Assembly: GCA_012274445.1 (NCBI GenBank)
Contig: JAAROD010000029.1
Coordinates: 1,364,001 to 1,428,000 of the forward strand
From: Sclerotiophoma versabilis
Lineage: Eukaryota; Ascomycota; Dothideomycetes; Pleosporales; Didymellaceae
Length of the DNA stretch: 64,000 bases
Direction of reading: 5' to 3'
Position numbers and translations under genes: made by a program. Each line of letters opens with the position of its first letter. Position 1 is the stretch's first letter. This document shows positions 10,428 through 22,782 of the stretch, one piece after another. The notes beneath the pieces are model-generated. The model was not told where the DNA came from and made no database searches. It saw nothing but the letters and a program-made list of their open reading frames with translations.

Positions 10428-12179
10428 ATGTCTGACGACGATGATTTCATGCAAGATTCTGGAGAGGAGGAGTATGCTTTGCTGAACCCCTCATCCTGCC
10501 ACTCAAGCTAATGGCAGTGCAGGTACGACTTCGAATATGAGGACGACGATGACGAGCAGAGCGGCGATGTCGATATCGAGAACAAGTACTACAATGCGAA
10601 GCAGCTGAAGGCCGACGATCCCGAGTCTGCTATAGACGAGTTCCTGGGGATCCCCGCGTTGGAGGAAGAAAAGTCAGACTGGTATGGCAGCTGTGGAACT
10701 CCACTCTAGTGCCAGGTGCTGATAAGCATGCAGGGGATTCAAAGGTCTGAAGCAGGCCATCAAGCTGGAGTTCAAGCTAGCGCGGTATGACCAGGTATGT
10801 TATCGCACAGCGCATTCGTGGGCTTACCTAAACATCAGTATAGGCTGTAGAACACTACAAAGAGCTTCTTACCTACGTCAAGTCTGCTGTCACACGCAAC
10901 TATTCTGAAAAGTCCATCAACAACATGCTCGACTTTATCGAGAAGGCGGCTGAGGATGTCGAAGCGTATCGTTGCATGGAGAAGTTCTACGCCTTGACTC
11001 TGGACATCTTCCAGAGCACCAACAATGAACGGCTGTGGCTCAAGACGAACATCAAGCTCGCAAGGCTGTGGTTGGACAGAAAGGACTACCGTCAGTTGAC
11101 AGAGAAGCTTCGCGAGTTGCACAAGGCATGTCAGAGGGAGGACGGTACAGACGACCCAAGCAAAGGCACATATTCATTGGAGGTCTACTCGCTGGAGATT
11201 CTTATGTATGCGGAAACCAGGAACAACAAGCGCTTGAAGGTTCGCATTGTCACCTCAATCAATTCGCGGCGCATGGTCAGCTCACCATCTGCAGGCACTG
11301 TACCAGCGAGCGCTTAAGGTCAAATCCGCCGTTCCGCATCCCAAGATCATGGGTATTATCCGAGAATGTGGTGGCAAGATGCACATGAGCGAAGGCAAGT
11401 ACTAATCTTCCGAGACACGGGTCCGGCGCTAATGCGCCATAGAGAATTGGAAGGGGGCGCAGAGTGACTTCTTCGAGAGTTTCAAAAACTATGACGAGGC
11501 TGGATCGCTGCAGCGGATCCAGGTACTGAAGTATCTGGTCCTTGCAACCATGCTGTCGGGTTCCGACATCAACCCGTTTGACTCACAGGAGACCAAGCCC
11601 TACCAGAACGATCCCCGCATCTCAACCATGACCGACCTTGTCAATGCCTACCAGCGTGAGGACATTCATGAATATGAGAAGATCTTGCAGAACAACCAGG
11701 ACTTGCTCCAAGATCCGTTCATCGCCGAAAACATTGACGAGGTCACGCGCAATGTACGCACAAAGGCTGTCATCAAGCTTGTTGCGCCCTACACACGGTT
11801 CACTTTGGCGTTCATCTCGAAGCAACTCAAGATCTCCCTTCCCGAGGTTCAGGAAATTGTGGGGTTCTTGATCGTTGACAAGCGGTTGCACGGTAAGATC
11901 AACCAGCAGAACGGGACGGTGGAGGTCGAGAGTAGTACCGACATGGATCGGGTACAGGCGATGAAGGAGTGGAGCAACGCCATTAGCTCGCTGTGGCAGA
12001 CGGTTCTGAACGACGGCGATGGCTTCAAGTCAGACGAGAGCGGCTCACAATTCGCTCCTACCCCAGGTGAGGTCACTGGCCAGCGTGCGCCCTGGAACTT
12101 GAATGGCTTGGGATCTAAATCAGGGCGACCGAAAGGCAAGGGCCCCGCGGGACGCCTGGGAGTCTCGAGCAAAGGATGA
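10428..12179 (+). CDS. CSN2: COP9 signalosome complex subunit 2 (PCI protein)
   Basis: Six exons: 10428-10471, 10523-10681, 10734-10794, 10844-11239, 11295-11394 and 11443-12179, giving 498 residues. The N-terminus is acidic (MSDDDDFMQDSGEEEYDFEYEDDDDE), followed by TPR-like helices (EHYKELLTYVKS, NMLDFIEKAAED) and a C-terminal PCI/winged-helix domain (LKYLVLATML, NPFDSQETKPY, TLAFISKQLKISLPEVQ). CSN2 is a core scaffold of the COP9 signalosome, which removes Nedd8 from cullin ubiquitin ligases; in filamentous fungi it links to development and light responses. The Gly/Lys-rich tail (GRPKGKGPAGRLG) is extra and probably disordered. The fifth intron (11395-11442) has a GC donor: the site after codon GAA G is GCAAGT, and no GT donor nearby preserves the frame. 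Confidence 0.93.
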
Positions 12180-13962
12180 CCTGCAGGCACCGGTCTGTGA
12201 GCGGTTCACAAGACGACCTGTGTCTGGGTATTCGGGAAGACCACGGGATATGGTCAGTTACACATTACCGTCACTGAGGGCTTCGCTCACCTGAACGATT
12301 GAAACATGCGGCTTGGTTCCCCCAGAAGCAGAGGGCAGGGTTGGTCCAACTGGTAACACAAGGCGAACGTACCCACCACCTGAGCAGCGATTCACAAGCT
12401 GGCGTCTCAGCAGAGGCGGACATGTTCGGGTGCACCTGCGCGCCTCAAACCCATTCGGTCAGCAGCGAGCTTCTGTATGTAACATCGGCCTCGTTTTCTC
12501 AAGTAGCCAGCCAAGGAACCGAGAGCGCGGTCGTAGCAGCCGCCCGCAACCAGCGCCCCGCCTCTGTTTCGTGATGTGCGAACTGCAGTGAGTACCTGTG
12601 ACGCATTGACTTTGATGCTCCGTTTAACAAGCAGCGAACTGACCCTGCTGCGGGTTCCTTGTCCCGGGGAAGTCGGTAACAGTTTCAAGCGAGCAACAGG
12701 CAGCTAATCACAATCACGATGATCAGAATGTGCCCCATAGTAGCACCTCTTTGCGGTCTGCCCTGGCTCGCTTGCAGCGTGGGGGCATGGGCAACGACAG
12801 GATAGCGCGGGTCGGACAGTTCTTTTTCCTGCAGCATTGGCGCCACATTGCTGCGAGTGAATGGTGCTTTGCACGGTGACAGCCGTACTCAAACGCGCGG
12901 TGATCGGGTCTGGGCGTGTGTGAGACGATGTGAGAATTCACTTTTTCCTCCAACGACAGGGGTATGAGCACTCGGTGATGCTGAACGATTGCATTCCACC
13001 ACGTAACACAGCGCCGCTACTTTCTCTTCCCCTCTGCTGCATGCACTACCAGCCTCACGCTCCGCAATTGACCCGGCGAGCGGCGTTGGCAGAATGCTAC
13101 TCTTCAATCTCATGAGGAGGCCCGTTCGGCGAGATTGTGGATCGGCCATGGATGGCGACCAAGTATGATTTAGGAGGAGAGTCAGTTGGCACGCCAATCT
13201 CGCTCGACTGTGCCCGTGAGAACTACTAGACGAAGCTCGAAGCGATATCACGGCCCCGCTGGAGGCTCGTTTCTACCTGCCGACTGTGTGAATACCTTGC
13301 GTGATGTTGGCAGTGCCTCATCGAAGGCGGCCACGGCTGCTTTTCTTTTGCTCGAGGTCGCCAGGCGCTGATTGTGTCCGCCCTTGAGGGCAGGAATTCC
13401 CTCCCTCTTGTACGCCGTCACGCTCGCCCTCTCCTCCCTCCGGTTTCACTTGAAGCAGCCCCATCGCTCGATGTGCATGAGGCGCCCCTCGCACTGACGA
13501 GATCGATATTGTGCTTCTGCCCGTCTCCCAGGCTCCTGGTGCAACAGAGAGCCGCCGTTTCAATCCGCCAGGAGCCATTGTGTTGCAGAGCGCTCTTGTA
13601 CCTGGCAGAGCGAATTCCACCAGCACGCGGCCAAGAGGACTCCTGTCTCTCTCAAATACCTGCGTGCCCCTGGACGCCGGTAGGTATCACAGCAACGACA
13701 CAGCTTCCAGCCCACCGCCGCAGATCTCTGCACCTACTAAAAGACGGTGTCGCCCTCTGCTCGACGGAGCTCGTGGACGATTGCTGCTAAACTCGCCTTT
13801 GCGTGCTGCCGTCTGTCGTGGAATCAACCATCCAATTGCCAGCCCTCGACGCCAGTCACACCGCCCTCGTCGCCCAAGCGCAATTTCGCACTCACGCAAA
13901 AGGGAAGCAGAGCGCATCGCCAGAACACATCCACACCTCCTCGTCACCGCTCCATACGCACA
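12180..13962. other. Intergenic, 1.8 kb upstream of the otubain-like gene
   Basis: No gene was recognised. The second half is CT-rich with several chance open frames whose translations show no conserved features. Confidence 0.5.
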
Positions 13963-15915
13963 ATGAGTCGCCCGTCGGTGATGACGGGTGGCTTCCACTC
14001 TCATGGTGTTGGTCACGGTCATGGTCACGCCCATCACGGCGGCCACTATGGAGTTCACGCACAGAGCGCCTACGGCAGCGCGGCCCACTCAGGGTTGACG
14101 TTTGGTCGGCCGCTACCAATCCGCGCCCCGGTCCTTCCTCCCGCCTTTAACCACCAACACACTGGCCAGCACCAGCACCAGCACGGCCGCACCTCCACGT
14201 TCAGCATGGCGGACCCCGCATTCATGACGGCCGAAGAGGAGCATGCCTACATGCAGAAGCTGTCGAGCGATTATGAGCCCGAGGCCACTGTAAGTACTGC
14301 GCCGCCAGCAGCACTGCTGACTGTATATGGCAAACTGACCGCTGCCAGGGTCCGCTTGTCGGCGAGCGCCAGAGCAGCGCTGCCATCACCACCCAGTATG
14401 CCAATGCCGATCCTGTCTACAGGATCAAGACGGCCGCCCTGCCCGGCAAGTACGCCTACTTCCGCACCTGTCGCGGCGATGGCCATTGCGGATGGCGAGG
14501 TGAGTTGCAACGTGCCTGCTTGATCTCTTGTTTGGGCTAACATGCCCAGCCATTGCCTTCACCTACTTTGAAGCCCTTCTACGTGTAGGGGACGGGCAAA
14601 GATTCACAGATGAAGAAGGCCGCCTGATCTCGATGGGTAACCTGCTCGACAACATTGGTTACTCCCGCGACATCTGGGAAGATTTTGCTGACGAGGCATT
14701 CGACCTGCTGCGCAAATTGGGCCACTCTGTCGACGCCATGGACGGTACTGCTGCCGACATCCTGCTCCAATCCTTCAACGATATGGGCATCTCCATGGCC
14801 ATCATCACCTACTTCAAGGCAAGTCCGGATCGCTCTTAGTTCACGAATTGCTACTAACTGAGTCAGCTCCTTGCCAGTGCCTGGGTTCAAAATCATGCAG
14901 ATGATTACAGACACTTCGTCCCCATGGGAGACGTTAAGGCATACTGCGCTAACAACATTGAACCAGCTCAATGTGAGGCTGACAATATCGGTGTGGCTGC
15001 TCTTGCCGACGCACTCGTCAAGCCTGCTGGCTTTGGTCTTGAAGTGTGGTATCTCGACCGCTCTGCAGGCGAGGAGATCAACCGCAGCTATTATGCGGAA
15101 CCTACATTGCCAGGCTCTCCCATGCTGAGGCTACTCTACAGGCCGTAAGTGCGCGTTCCATAACGGTGCAACCCCTCTACTGACCTTGAGCGCTTAGTGG
15201 CCACTACGATATCCTCTATAAAGCCGAGGATGTCACTTATCCTATCCACCACCAGGCCGTCGCTCCTCAAGCACCACTCCAGGTTAACTTCACCAACTAC
15301 GCAGACGAGTTCCTGCCACAGGCCTCCAACTTTGCCGACGTGATGAGCATGCTTCCGGGCATGGGCCGCCCAAGTCTAGGAGGATGGGCCTCACTCTCGT
15401 ACGATTGCAATCCGAGCCCTGCGTCGCAGCCTCAGGCCACTCCTATTTCGCCGTTTCCAAGCACATCTATGTCTGCGCCTCCCATCACGAGTTCGCTGGA
15501 CTTTGTCACACCCATCCCTAACAGTCAAGCAACTCAGTACAGCGCACCACGCCACCACAGCATACAGCTTGATCAGCCCCCGATCACGCTTCCGATGCAC
15601 CCTGCACCGCCACCTCCACCACCTGTGAGCATTGAAAGAACTGCGCCCTTAGCCGTTGAAAGTGGTGGACCGTTCCGGCCTTCCATGTACCAGCTGGAGC
15701 CAGGTTTTGGCTTCTCGAATCAGGCGCAGCCTTTCCAGACTTCGATTTTCCGCAAGTAAGTATAGCTAATAAACCGTGGTGTTCCTGATCTGACAGTCGA
15801 TAGCTCACATTACAATACGGCGCACTTCATGAATCCGGACTTTCAGCCCGAGGAATGGTGTCCGGACGGAGACTTCGCGATAGGCAATAAAGGCCGTCAC
15901 AAGCATCCATCCTAG
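13963..15915 (+). CDS. Otubain-like OTU deubiquitinase (peptidase C65 type)
   Basis: Six exons: 13963-14289, 14349-14499, 14550-14818, 14867-15144, 15198-15755 and 15804-15915, giving 564 residues. A His/Gly/Gln-rich N-terminal 80 residues precedes the catalytic domain. The active-site motif is RGDGHCGWRA (Asp153, Cys156) and the catalytic His is in GHYDILYK (about H344). Between them are VPMGDVKAYC and VWYLDRS, which match otubains. The tail (about 390-564) is Pro/Ser/Gln-rich and likely disordered. Otubains cleave ubiquitin chains in cytosol or nucleus. The start is the first ATG of the long open frame. The third intron (14819-14866) has a GC donor (AAG then GCAAGT); using the nearest GT would break the frame. 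The long flanking tails are unusual beside about 270-residue animal otubains. Confidence 0.88.
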
Positions 15916-18156
15916 TCGACTTTTCCTGCAAGCTTTGTACACACTTTTGCTCTCCTGGAGGTTCATTCCGACATCTTAGCGACTACTAGCGTCGGCGTTC
16001 TTCGAGCTTGCGATTGCTTTCGTTTGCTACCTGCATTATCATCTGCATTGCTTCAACACTCACGACGATGCACGACCAACGATACCATTGTTAATCATTT
16101 CTCGGAACATTACTCTGTTACTCTACTCTTGCATATGCAAAAGCGGCGGTGCTGCTAGGTACCAGATCTCTTGACCATACGGCGGCATACATCACTTCAT
16201 CCTGGCATTATCTACGAATCAAACTTTTGGGCGGAGTCCCCTAATACTGTTCCCTTCTCCAGGTTGCAACGCAAGCTGTGAGGACCCACGACTGTTACGA
16301 ATACCGAAGACTATCAACCTCAGGGTACCGACATTAGCGTTGATCATCGTTATGATTCTCGTCATTTTGGAGTATTATCGACCGCCCATTTTCGCCCATC
16401 GGACATATCTATCCCGTCCTTGCACCGCACACAAACACTATTCGGTATCCGCAGTCTTCTCGATTCTAAACCCTGCTACTCGAGCCTCCCGTCCCCGGTG
16501 CGAAAACACCTTGGCCCCACTTGAGTGCGGATTCAACGAAAAGGTTGGCATCGTGCCATGACCGGGCGCTTCGTCCCGAAAGATTGGGATGCTGCAGGGT
16601 ACAAATGCTCGTGAGCAAATCCGGCGCTTCCGGCATCTAGGCCAGGAATCGATATCACGAGCACAAGCAAATATTAGATAGAAGAAAAGGAACTGCACAA
16701 AAAGAAACAAAATGAGGTACCTCACTGATTCCCAGTTTCCCGCGTGATCCCCATGTGCTTCCCGCATCCCCTGTCCTGTCCTCGAACACATACTCTGCGA
16801 TTAGCGAATGCGTCAGATGCCGAAGACTTGATGACGATGGACACAAACACAGAGTGAACCTGGATAGCCCGCACCTGAAGCCGCAATGCAAGGCTTGACA
16901 GGCCGTCTCAGGCACACCCTCATGACCCGCCGTCTCGCCAAGATGCACATGATCACAACGCTGTCCCCAACATTCCTCACATTCCCCGAAAAACTATAAC
17001 TCGCAAACGCATAACACGCTTGTTATGATGCCCTCCCTCCCGTTCCCGAACGTTTGCCCGCCGCTATTACGAATCTCGTTCCCGGGCCTGCTGCTGCAGG
17101 ATCGAAACGGTAACCGCTGGATCAGCTCCGGGTGCGGCAGTAGGAAAAAGCAAACATGGCAAAACCACAAACAGGGATCAACGCAGGTACGATCGCTTCA
17201 CGTGCGCGATGATGTGGCTTGGAACCGTTTGATACATCGGTCACCGACTTTTACATCACACGGGCACGGCATGTTTGTAGACGGCGGGTTGGGGGGGACT
17301 GGACTTGGTTTGACGAATTTACAGATCAACACTGCAGTGTGTTTGGAAGCTTCGTTCTAAGTATTACGCGCTCACGCAGATCTGGCGTGAGAATGCTTCT
17401 GATCCAACACACCTTCCTGCCTTGAAATGCAAGCTAGACGGTCTCTTCTGCACCTCTTCTCACACCGCTGTACCATCTTTGCCCAAAACGGAAGGGATCG
17501 CCGCGGCAGCGTGCTACAGCGTCGAATCTCCTCACCTTCACCCACGAACCACTCAGCTCAATTGCACGAGGGCTTTTGCTTTGCGCCGTGCCGTTGCACA
17601 GCAGCGCTGCATCGATGACTGCGTCGTTGGACCGAGTTGCTGTTGAGGAAGACGCAATATCTGATGCTTTGCTTGTCCCGCGATGCAGGTGCTGCGAACC
17701 CGAACCTGACGTTGGACACGGCACCTCTCGTCGATAGTTGTACGGAGCCTTTACCCCGCTTTGTGACTGGAGGCGTTGGAGGATAGATATCGTACCGTGT
17801 TCTGTGGTGCTTGGGGGATTCTGTCTGAGCCAGCATTCGTGCTAAGCCGGTCTCGTTGAAGGCCGTGGATACGCTCTCGCAGAACCTTGTCGGTCTGGTC
17901 CGGCTGCGACCGGTGAAAGGCGCATACAGGATGATGTCAACACGGTCTCGAGCGTCGATATCGTCCTTCAATGCTGCAAGGGACTTAGCGATATGCGGTT
18001 CCACGCACTGTCGTCGTACGAATCTTGCAGCTCAGCCGTTCGAAAACGATTGGCCGATGGAACCAAAGCAATCGCGAACAGCCTCACTTTTCTTTTCCAT
18101 CGTATAGATCCGCAGTAGATGAGCAGTTCATGCCACTAAGCCCATCGCTTTGGTTC
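15916..18156. other. Intergenic, 2.2 kb, no supported gene
   Basis: It holds the 3' flanks of the otubain-like gene and of IPI3 (convergent). One minus-strand frame (about 18100-17558) is open except for a single TGA near 18034, with no recognised domain, and is not called as a gene. Confidence 0.5.
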
Positions 18157-19822
18157 TTATGATTCGATATCGTTGCTGCCGTCGCTCATCTCCACATCGT
18201 TATCACCGTTGGTGGAACCTGCCTTCTTTTTCCCCTTTGCACGTTCGTCTCGTTCCTTTTCTTTATTCACAAAGTATTCTTTCTCCTCGCGCAATTCCGA
18301 CAGCTGAGCGAATGTAACCTTCTGAATACGCTGTAGGCTAGCAAGCTGCTTTTTCAGTTCCTTGACTTCATCTTGAGAGACATCAGTAACGGCGTCCGGT
18401 TGCTCTGCATCGTCAGCTTGACTCGGTGCCGTGATCTCGGCTGCTAGAGCAGTGCTGCTCTTGGACGGAGCAGTCCATGACTCCAACTCTGCGAAACCTT
18501 CTTCGAGCATGCTTGTAGGGAAACTAGGATGGGTGAGAGCCTCCACGAACTGGCTTGTCTTGGTAGGTCGCCTTCCTGTGGCTGATACGGCTGGAGTGTT
18601 GACTCTACCGGTAAATTGCATGCTTAGGTTGTAGTTTGAAGGGACCAAGCCACTGCTGCTTGCTGTCAAGCCTGCGTCTTGTTTCGGTTTTACAATTGTC
18701 TGAACTTTGAAGCTGGGCTCAGTGGTGCTTGAGAAGCCTGTAGGACGCAAAAACTGCAAGCTTGTTACAGGTCCTGGCAAGTTGGCTAAGGTTGAGACAT
18801 AGTTGCTCTTCGTAATATCCCATGCAGCAACCTTTCCGCTGCTGTGCCCAGAAAGGAGGGTCGTAGCGTCCCAACTCAGACTCAGACTGAGTGTTCCGCC
18901 GAGCTTCTGCGAATCCGCACCAAACCTAGTCTTCGGTGGGGGTTGCATCGGTCTGTGTGAAGATGAAGCATCCCGCAAAACATCGATTGACGTAGTTTTC
19001 TGGATGTCGTCGTAGAAGTCTATTGTCTGTAGACTACCATCGGCGTACGCAACAAAGCATGCTCTGTCGGCTGGGTCCAGCGTAACTGCTGTGGGTGTCT
19101 CTGGCAACAGATATGTGCGAAGGGCCTGCCCATTGTGATAATCCCACACGATCGCGGACTTGTCTCCTGATATTGATACTGCGATGTTGGCGGTGCTGGA
19201 GCTATGTCCACAAGCTATAGACGAAATGGGTCCGCGGTGCGTAGACAGAGTGTGTATAGGCGAACGAGAGGTATCTGGAGAGAAGGAAAGTATCGAAGGC
19301 AGTGCCCATACGTGAATCATGGCATCTGAAGAGCCGGAGAGGAAGAAGTTCGACGAAGGATCGACAACGAGAGACGTCACAGGCTGAAGGTGAGAAGTGG
19401 ACGTTGACACAAGGCGACCTGAGCAAATCTGTGCCATAGATTAGCACTGAAAGTCTATATACATCATTGGAGGCATGACTGACCTCCCAAGCCAGCACTC
19501 TCCCACTTTCAGCTCCCAGCAGCAGTACTGTATCCTGCGCCGCGAGCGCTATGCTGTGTATCCGCTCAGGAAACGGCACAATGGCTTCTTGGTTGCCCTT
19601 CTCTCGATTGTATACGTGAATGATGGCTTTCTCGGTTTGCGCAGCGAAAATATGCGTGCCACTTATAGCAATGCCGTTCTGCGCAGTCGCGCTCTTCTTG
19701 AAGACATGTCGTTGCGCCGCCAAAGGCTGATATTCGTGTATGAAGATACCCTGGTCTTTTGTAACACCGGTATTAGGCTTCGTGGAGCCAGATATGGCGG
19801 CCACAAATTGTTCGGTAAGCAT
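18157..19822 (-). CDS. IPI3: Pre-rRNA processing protein Ipi3 (WD40, Rix1 complex)
   Basis: Two exons on the minus strand: 19822-19484 and 19428-18157, giving 536 residues. The intron (19429-19483) joins LAWE to ICSGRLV. WD40 repeats are visible (VTSLVVDPSSNFFLSGSSD, ISSIACGHSS, SGDKSAIVWDYHNG). The C-terminus has a coiled-coil-like charged stretch (ELKKQLASLQRI, LREEKEYFVNKEKERDERAKG). In yeast Ipi3 works with Rix1, Ipi1 and Rea1 in the nucleus on late 60S maturation and ITS2 removal, and also in replication licensing. The first in-frame ATG gives MLTEQFVAAISGS, which fits the family start. It is tail-to-tail with the otubain-like gene. Confidence 0.9.
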
Positions 19823-20109
19823 GGCCAGTACCGTATTTTGTGGTTGTCGTGAGCTTTCGAGCTTTCTTGCGCTAGATTTTTTGGTGGAGAAGAAGCTGTG
19901 GCCCGTGCGTATCGGAGTTAACAATCTTGCAGCCGGCCTTGCAGACGCAATTGTTTGCTTTCCTCTGACTTTCCCCCAAGCGGCGATGAGATTAGCCTGA
20001 GCACGATCAGGCAGTTTTAAAGACAAAATCCATATGCAAGAGTGCTGTCCAAGAGCTGCGAATCTACCTTTCCACAACTAGGTTCGACCAGAACATGATC
20101 GCCATCCAT

Positions 20110-20846
20110 CTCTTCCAACTAGAAAAGACTACAAGACTTTCCTGGATTTGAAGTACAGACTGGACCCGAAAACTCACAGCCCATTAGCAAGACATTCATT
20201 TCAAGAGCGCATGCTGTCCCAAAGGACACTACACCATAATCATGCTGAAGTGGGATGGGAGTGGCGTACTCGTACGGATTTTGAATCCTCGTCACGAATT
20301 GTGGACGAGCATAGCCTTCATCATCCGATCTTGAAAGACGCTCTTCCATCGATACCCTGGGCCTGTGTCTTGATGATCTATAAGGCACTAAATATCTCCT
20401 TTACACAAGATCAGCTTGCAGCGTTGTCAAGCCTTGCAGAAGCTCGCCATCGATTTACAGGTGATACTTACACTGCTGGCCTCTGGCTAAGCGATATCAA
20501 AGATAAGATACTTTGGTACAATGGTCGAGTATGTAGCAGACCCGGCACCAAACGCCAACTACTAGACATAGCCCCCACTTGGTCATGGGCATCAACAAGC
20601 TCGCCTGTTGTGCACTCAAGGTATGGTTTCTATCCCAAATCTTGTCACACGCTGCAAGATTTTTTGCGGAATGGCATGTGTTATCTTTTGAAAATGAAGG
20701 AGACAATACAAGGCCATTTCCCACTGTTGCGCGGATGAGCCTGTTGGTTGAAGGACTACTTCTCGAAGTCAAGCCCCCCCCCCCTCCCCCCGAGAGTCTG
20801 TTTCTCTGTGGTGTTCAATCCTTGCTTTGGTCTGCTGAGATTTGAC
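20110..20846 (+). pseudogene. Heterokaryon incompatibility (HET) domain protein remnant
   Basis: An open stretch from 20148 matches the part after the HET core domain: LARHSFQERMLSQRTLHH (the W-x-x-QE-R-LLS-RTL region), then FTGDTYTAGLWLSDIKDKILWYN and APTWSWAST. The defining N-terminal HET motifs are absent upstream, where IPI3 begins within 330 bases. Near 20640-20660 the frame shifts by +1 or -1 and continues as FFAEWHVLSFENEGDN and ARMSLLVEGLLLEV, then runs into a poly-C tract. Intact HET proteins trigger cell death after fusion of unlike hyphae. This copy is 5'-truncated and frameshifted, so it is a relic. The frame beyond 20846 (for example DWEDRVRNLVLGADF near 20980) may be further remnant but is not recognised. 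Confidence 0.8.
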
Positions 20847-22782
20847 AGTCTACCAAAGGGTGCATCTATGAAATGAGAATGTTCTTTCTACTGAGACACC
20901 GATGCAAAAAGCCTAAGGTCTTTTAATACGCATGCTCTAGTTCCTGCATACATATCAAACCCTTCTCCAATAGACTGGGAGGATCGTGTCAGGAACTTAG
21001 TCCTGGGAGCAGATTTTGATGAACTGTCCTCTCGAAGGACTAATTTCTTCAAAGGTGACAACACCGACAGCCCTTTTGCGAATATCTCTCATCACTGTAC
21101 TGCTTGTAGAATTTGCGGCTCGGCAACCTGCGGGCACCAAAATGAAGCGTAGGTAAGAAGAAGTTGTCTCTATTCATCGTATCCTTGCTATGACTGCTGG
21201 GCTCATTGCACCAGAGGTTGACATGGTTGAGTTTGATGTCGGTGAAATGTTCTATTATGATGCAACAGGTTGACGATTACTGGAGCTTTTCATTGCTTTT
21301 TAATCCTTACATTCCATGATAGGGGTATCCACGGCATGATCAGCGAAAAATAAGGCTGGGAAAGATAGCCTTTTACGGGAACGATGTCGAGAAGAGAAGA
21401 TCTGTAACTGTGCTAATGTTGTCATTCCAATACCTTATTCTTGGCCAATTCATCCATGGGTACAACAATGACCATCCACATAGCCAGACTCCTTCAAAAC
21501 ATTTGTTCCCCAGCACATGCCTTTAGCATTCAGGTCCCAAATTACCACGATATTCGTGCATTACAGGACTTGCATTTAAAGATTTGTCGGTGAGCAAGTA
21601 GGTGACGTATAGTCACTGTGGCCTACGCAGAAGCATGCGAGTCTATGATTTAACATGATAGCTATTCATATGGCCAACTCAGTGATCTAGACCGACGGCA
21701 TAGATGTACCGGCTCATGACCACCATAATGATCTGACTGAAACCTCATGTAAAGCTTTGCGAAGAAGGAAGTATCCGATCGACGATTTCGTAAGATATGG
21801 AGCCTTTAGATATATAAGCTGTATAATAAAGTTGAGCTGCAATTCCAACCGTAGTCCTCGTGAGAGTCGCGAGAGTCGTGACCTAGGTGTCTTCCGGCGA
21901 TTTAGTAAGCTTCCAATATGAAATAGATTCGGCCCATGGTGGACTTTACACGTGAGCAGGAGAGTACGAACAGCGGTCCGTTTCAATTGGGCATACATGG
22001 ACCAAAGTCAGACAAATCGTGTTGAAGAAGATGTAGCAGGAGTACACAACAAGAGGCGCCCTCCCGTCCCACAGCGCGCAACGTTATGGCTGTCACGTGT
22101 AAGTGAGCAAGTAGCATTGCAAAAGCAGCTATGGTGGCAGTGAGAGTGGCACCCAGTATGTGAGGGCCCTCTTCCTCGTTATGGTACTGTATTATCTCCA
22201 TTTGGACGGCTGTATCCTTGTCTGTCGGTGGCGGTCATGGCCCTTTTGTCCTTCCAATCGGCGTTATGGAGAAAACTGCTCCTCCCGCGCACAGCTACAA
22301 AGCCACAAAGCAGTGTTTTGACTACAGTCTATCCAGGCGTCGTTACTTCCTTCAGATGTGCTATCGGTCTGTTCTGAGATGATGGCACATTCAGGAGGAT
22401 TCAATAGGTACCTCAAGCCTTTTGTCTCAATATACCTCATTCACACCTGGGCTCATCCCAATACACTCTGCAATGATTAGTATTATGATTTATGATCCTC
22501 CGAACCGAGCCAGTCTTGTTCTAGACCTGTTCCATATGTTGAGAGCTCGAAGTAAGCAGCTACCATACTACATCAGCATGGCGAATATTACGCCCAGAGA
22601 TGTATCTGCAAATTTGCAGAGCGCGTAAATAGTTGATTCTCCCACACACTGATCGCTGCTCAGCTTTCCTGTTCGACAACCCGAAGTTCCAAGTTCTCGG
22701 GTCGAAATAAGGTCTTCCAGCTCATTGATTATATCCTCTGATTGATTGCTCTACCTTAAGTATCGATCGCTACAGTCAAGAG
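20847..22782. other. AT-leaning gene-free stretch between two pseudogenes
   Basis: About 1.9 kb, visibly richer in A+T than the flanks and with no long open frame. No terminal repeats or transposase/reverse transcriptase motifs could be seen. It may be decayed coding or mobile DNA. Confidence 0.5.

Noticed and set aside
17558..18100. Minus-strand frame beginning MEKKSEAVRD and open except for one TGA
   Set aside because: No recognised domain, an in-frame stop near 18034 with no intron to remove it, and low-complexity basic content at the end. It is not supported as a gene or pseudogene.
20847..22782. Transposon remnant
   Set aside because: No terminal repeats, target duplications or transposase/reverse transcriptase motifs could be seen by eye, so no mobile element is called.
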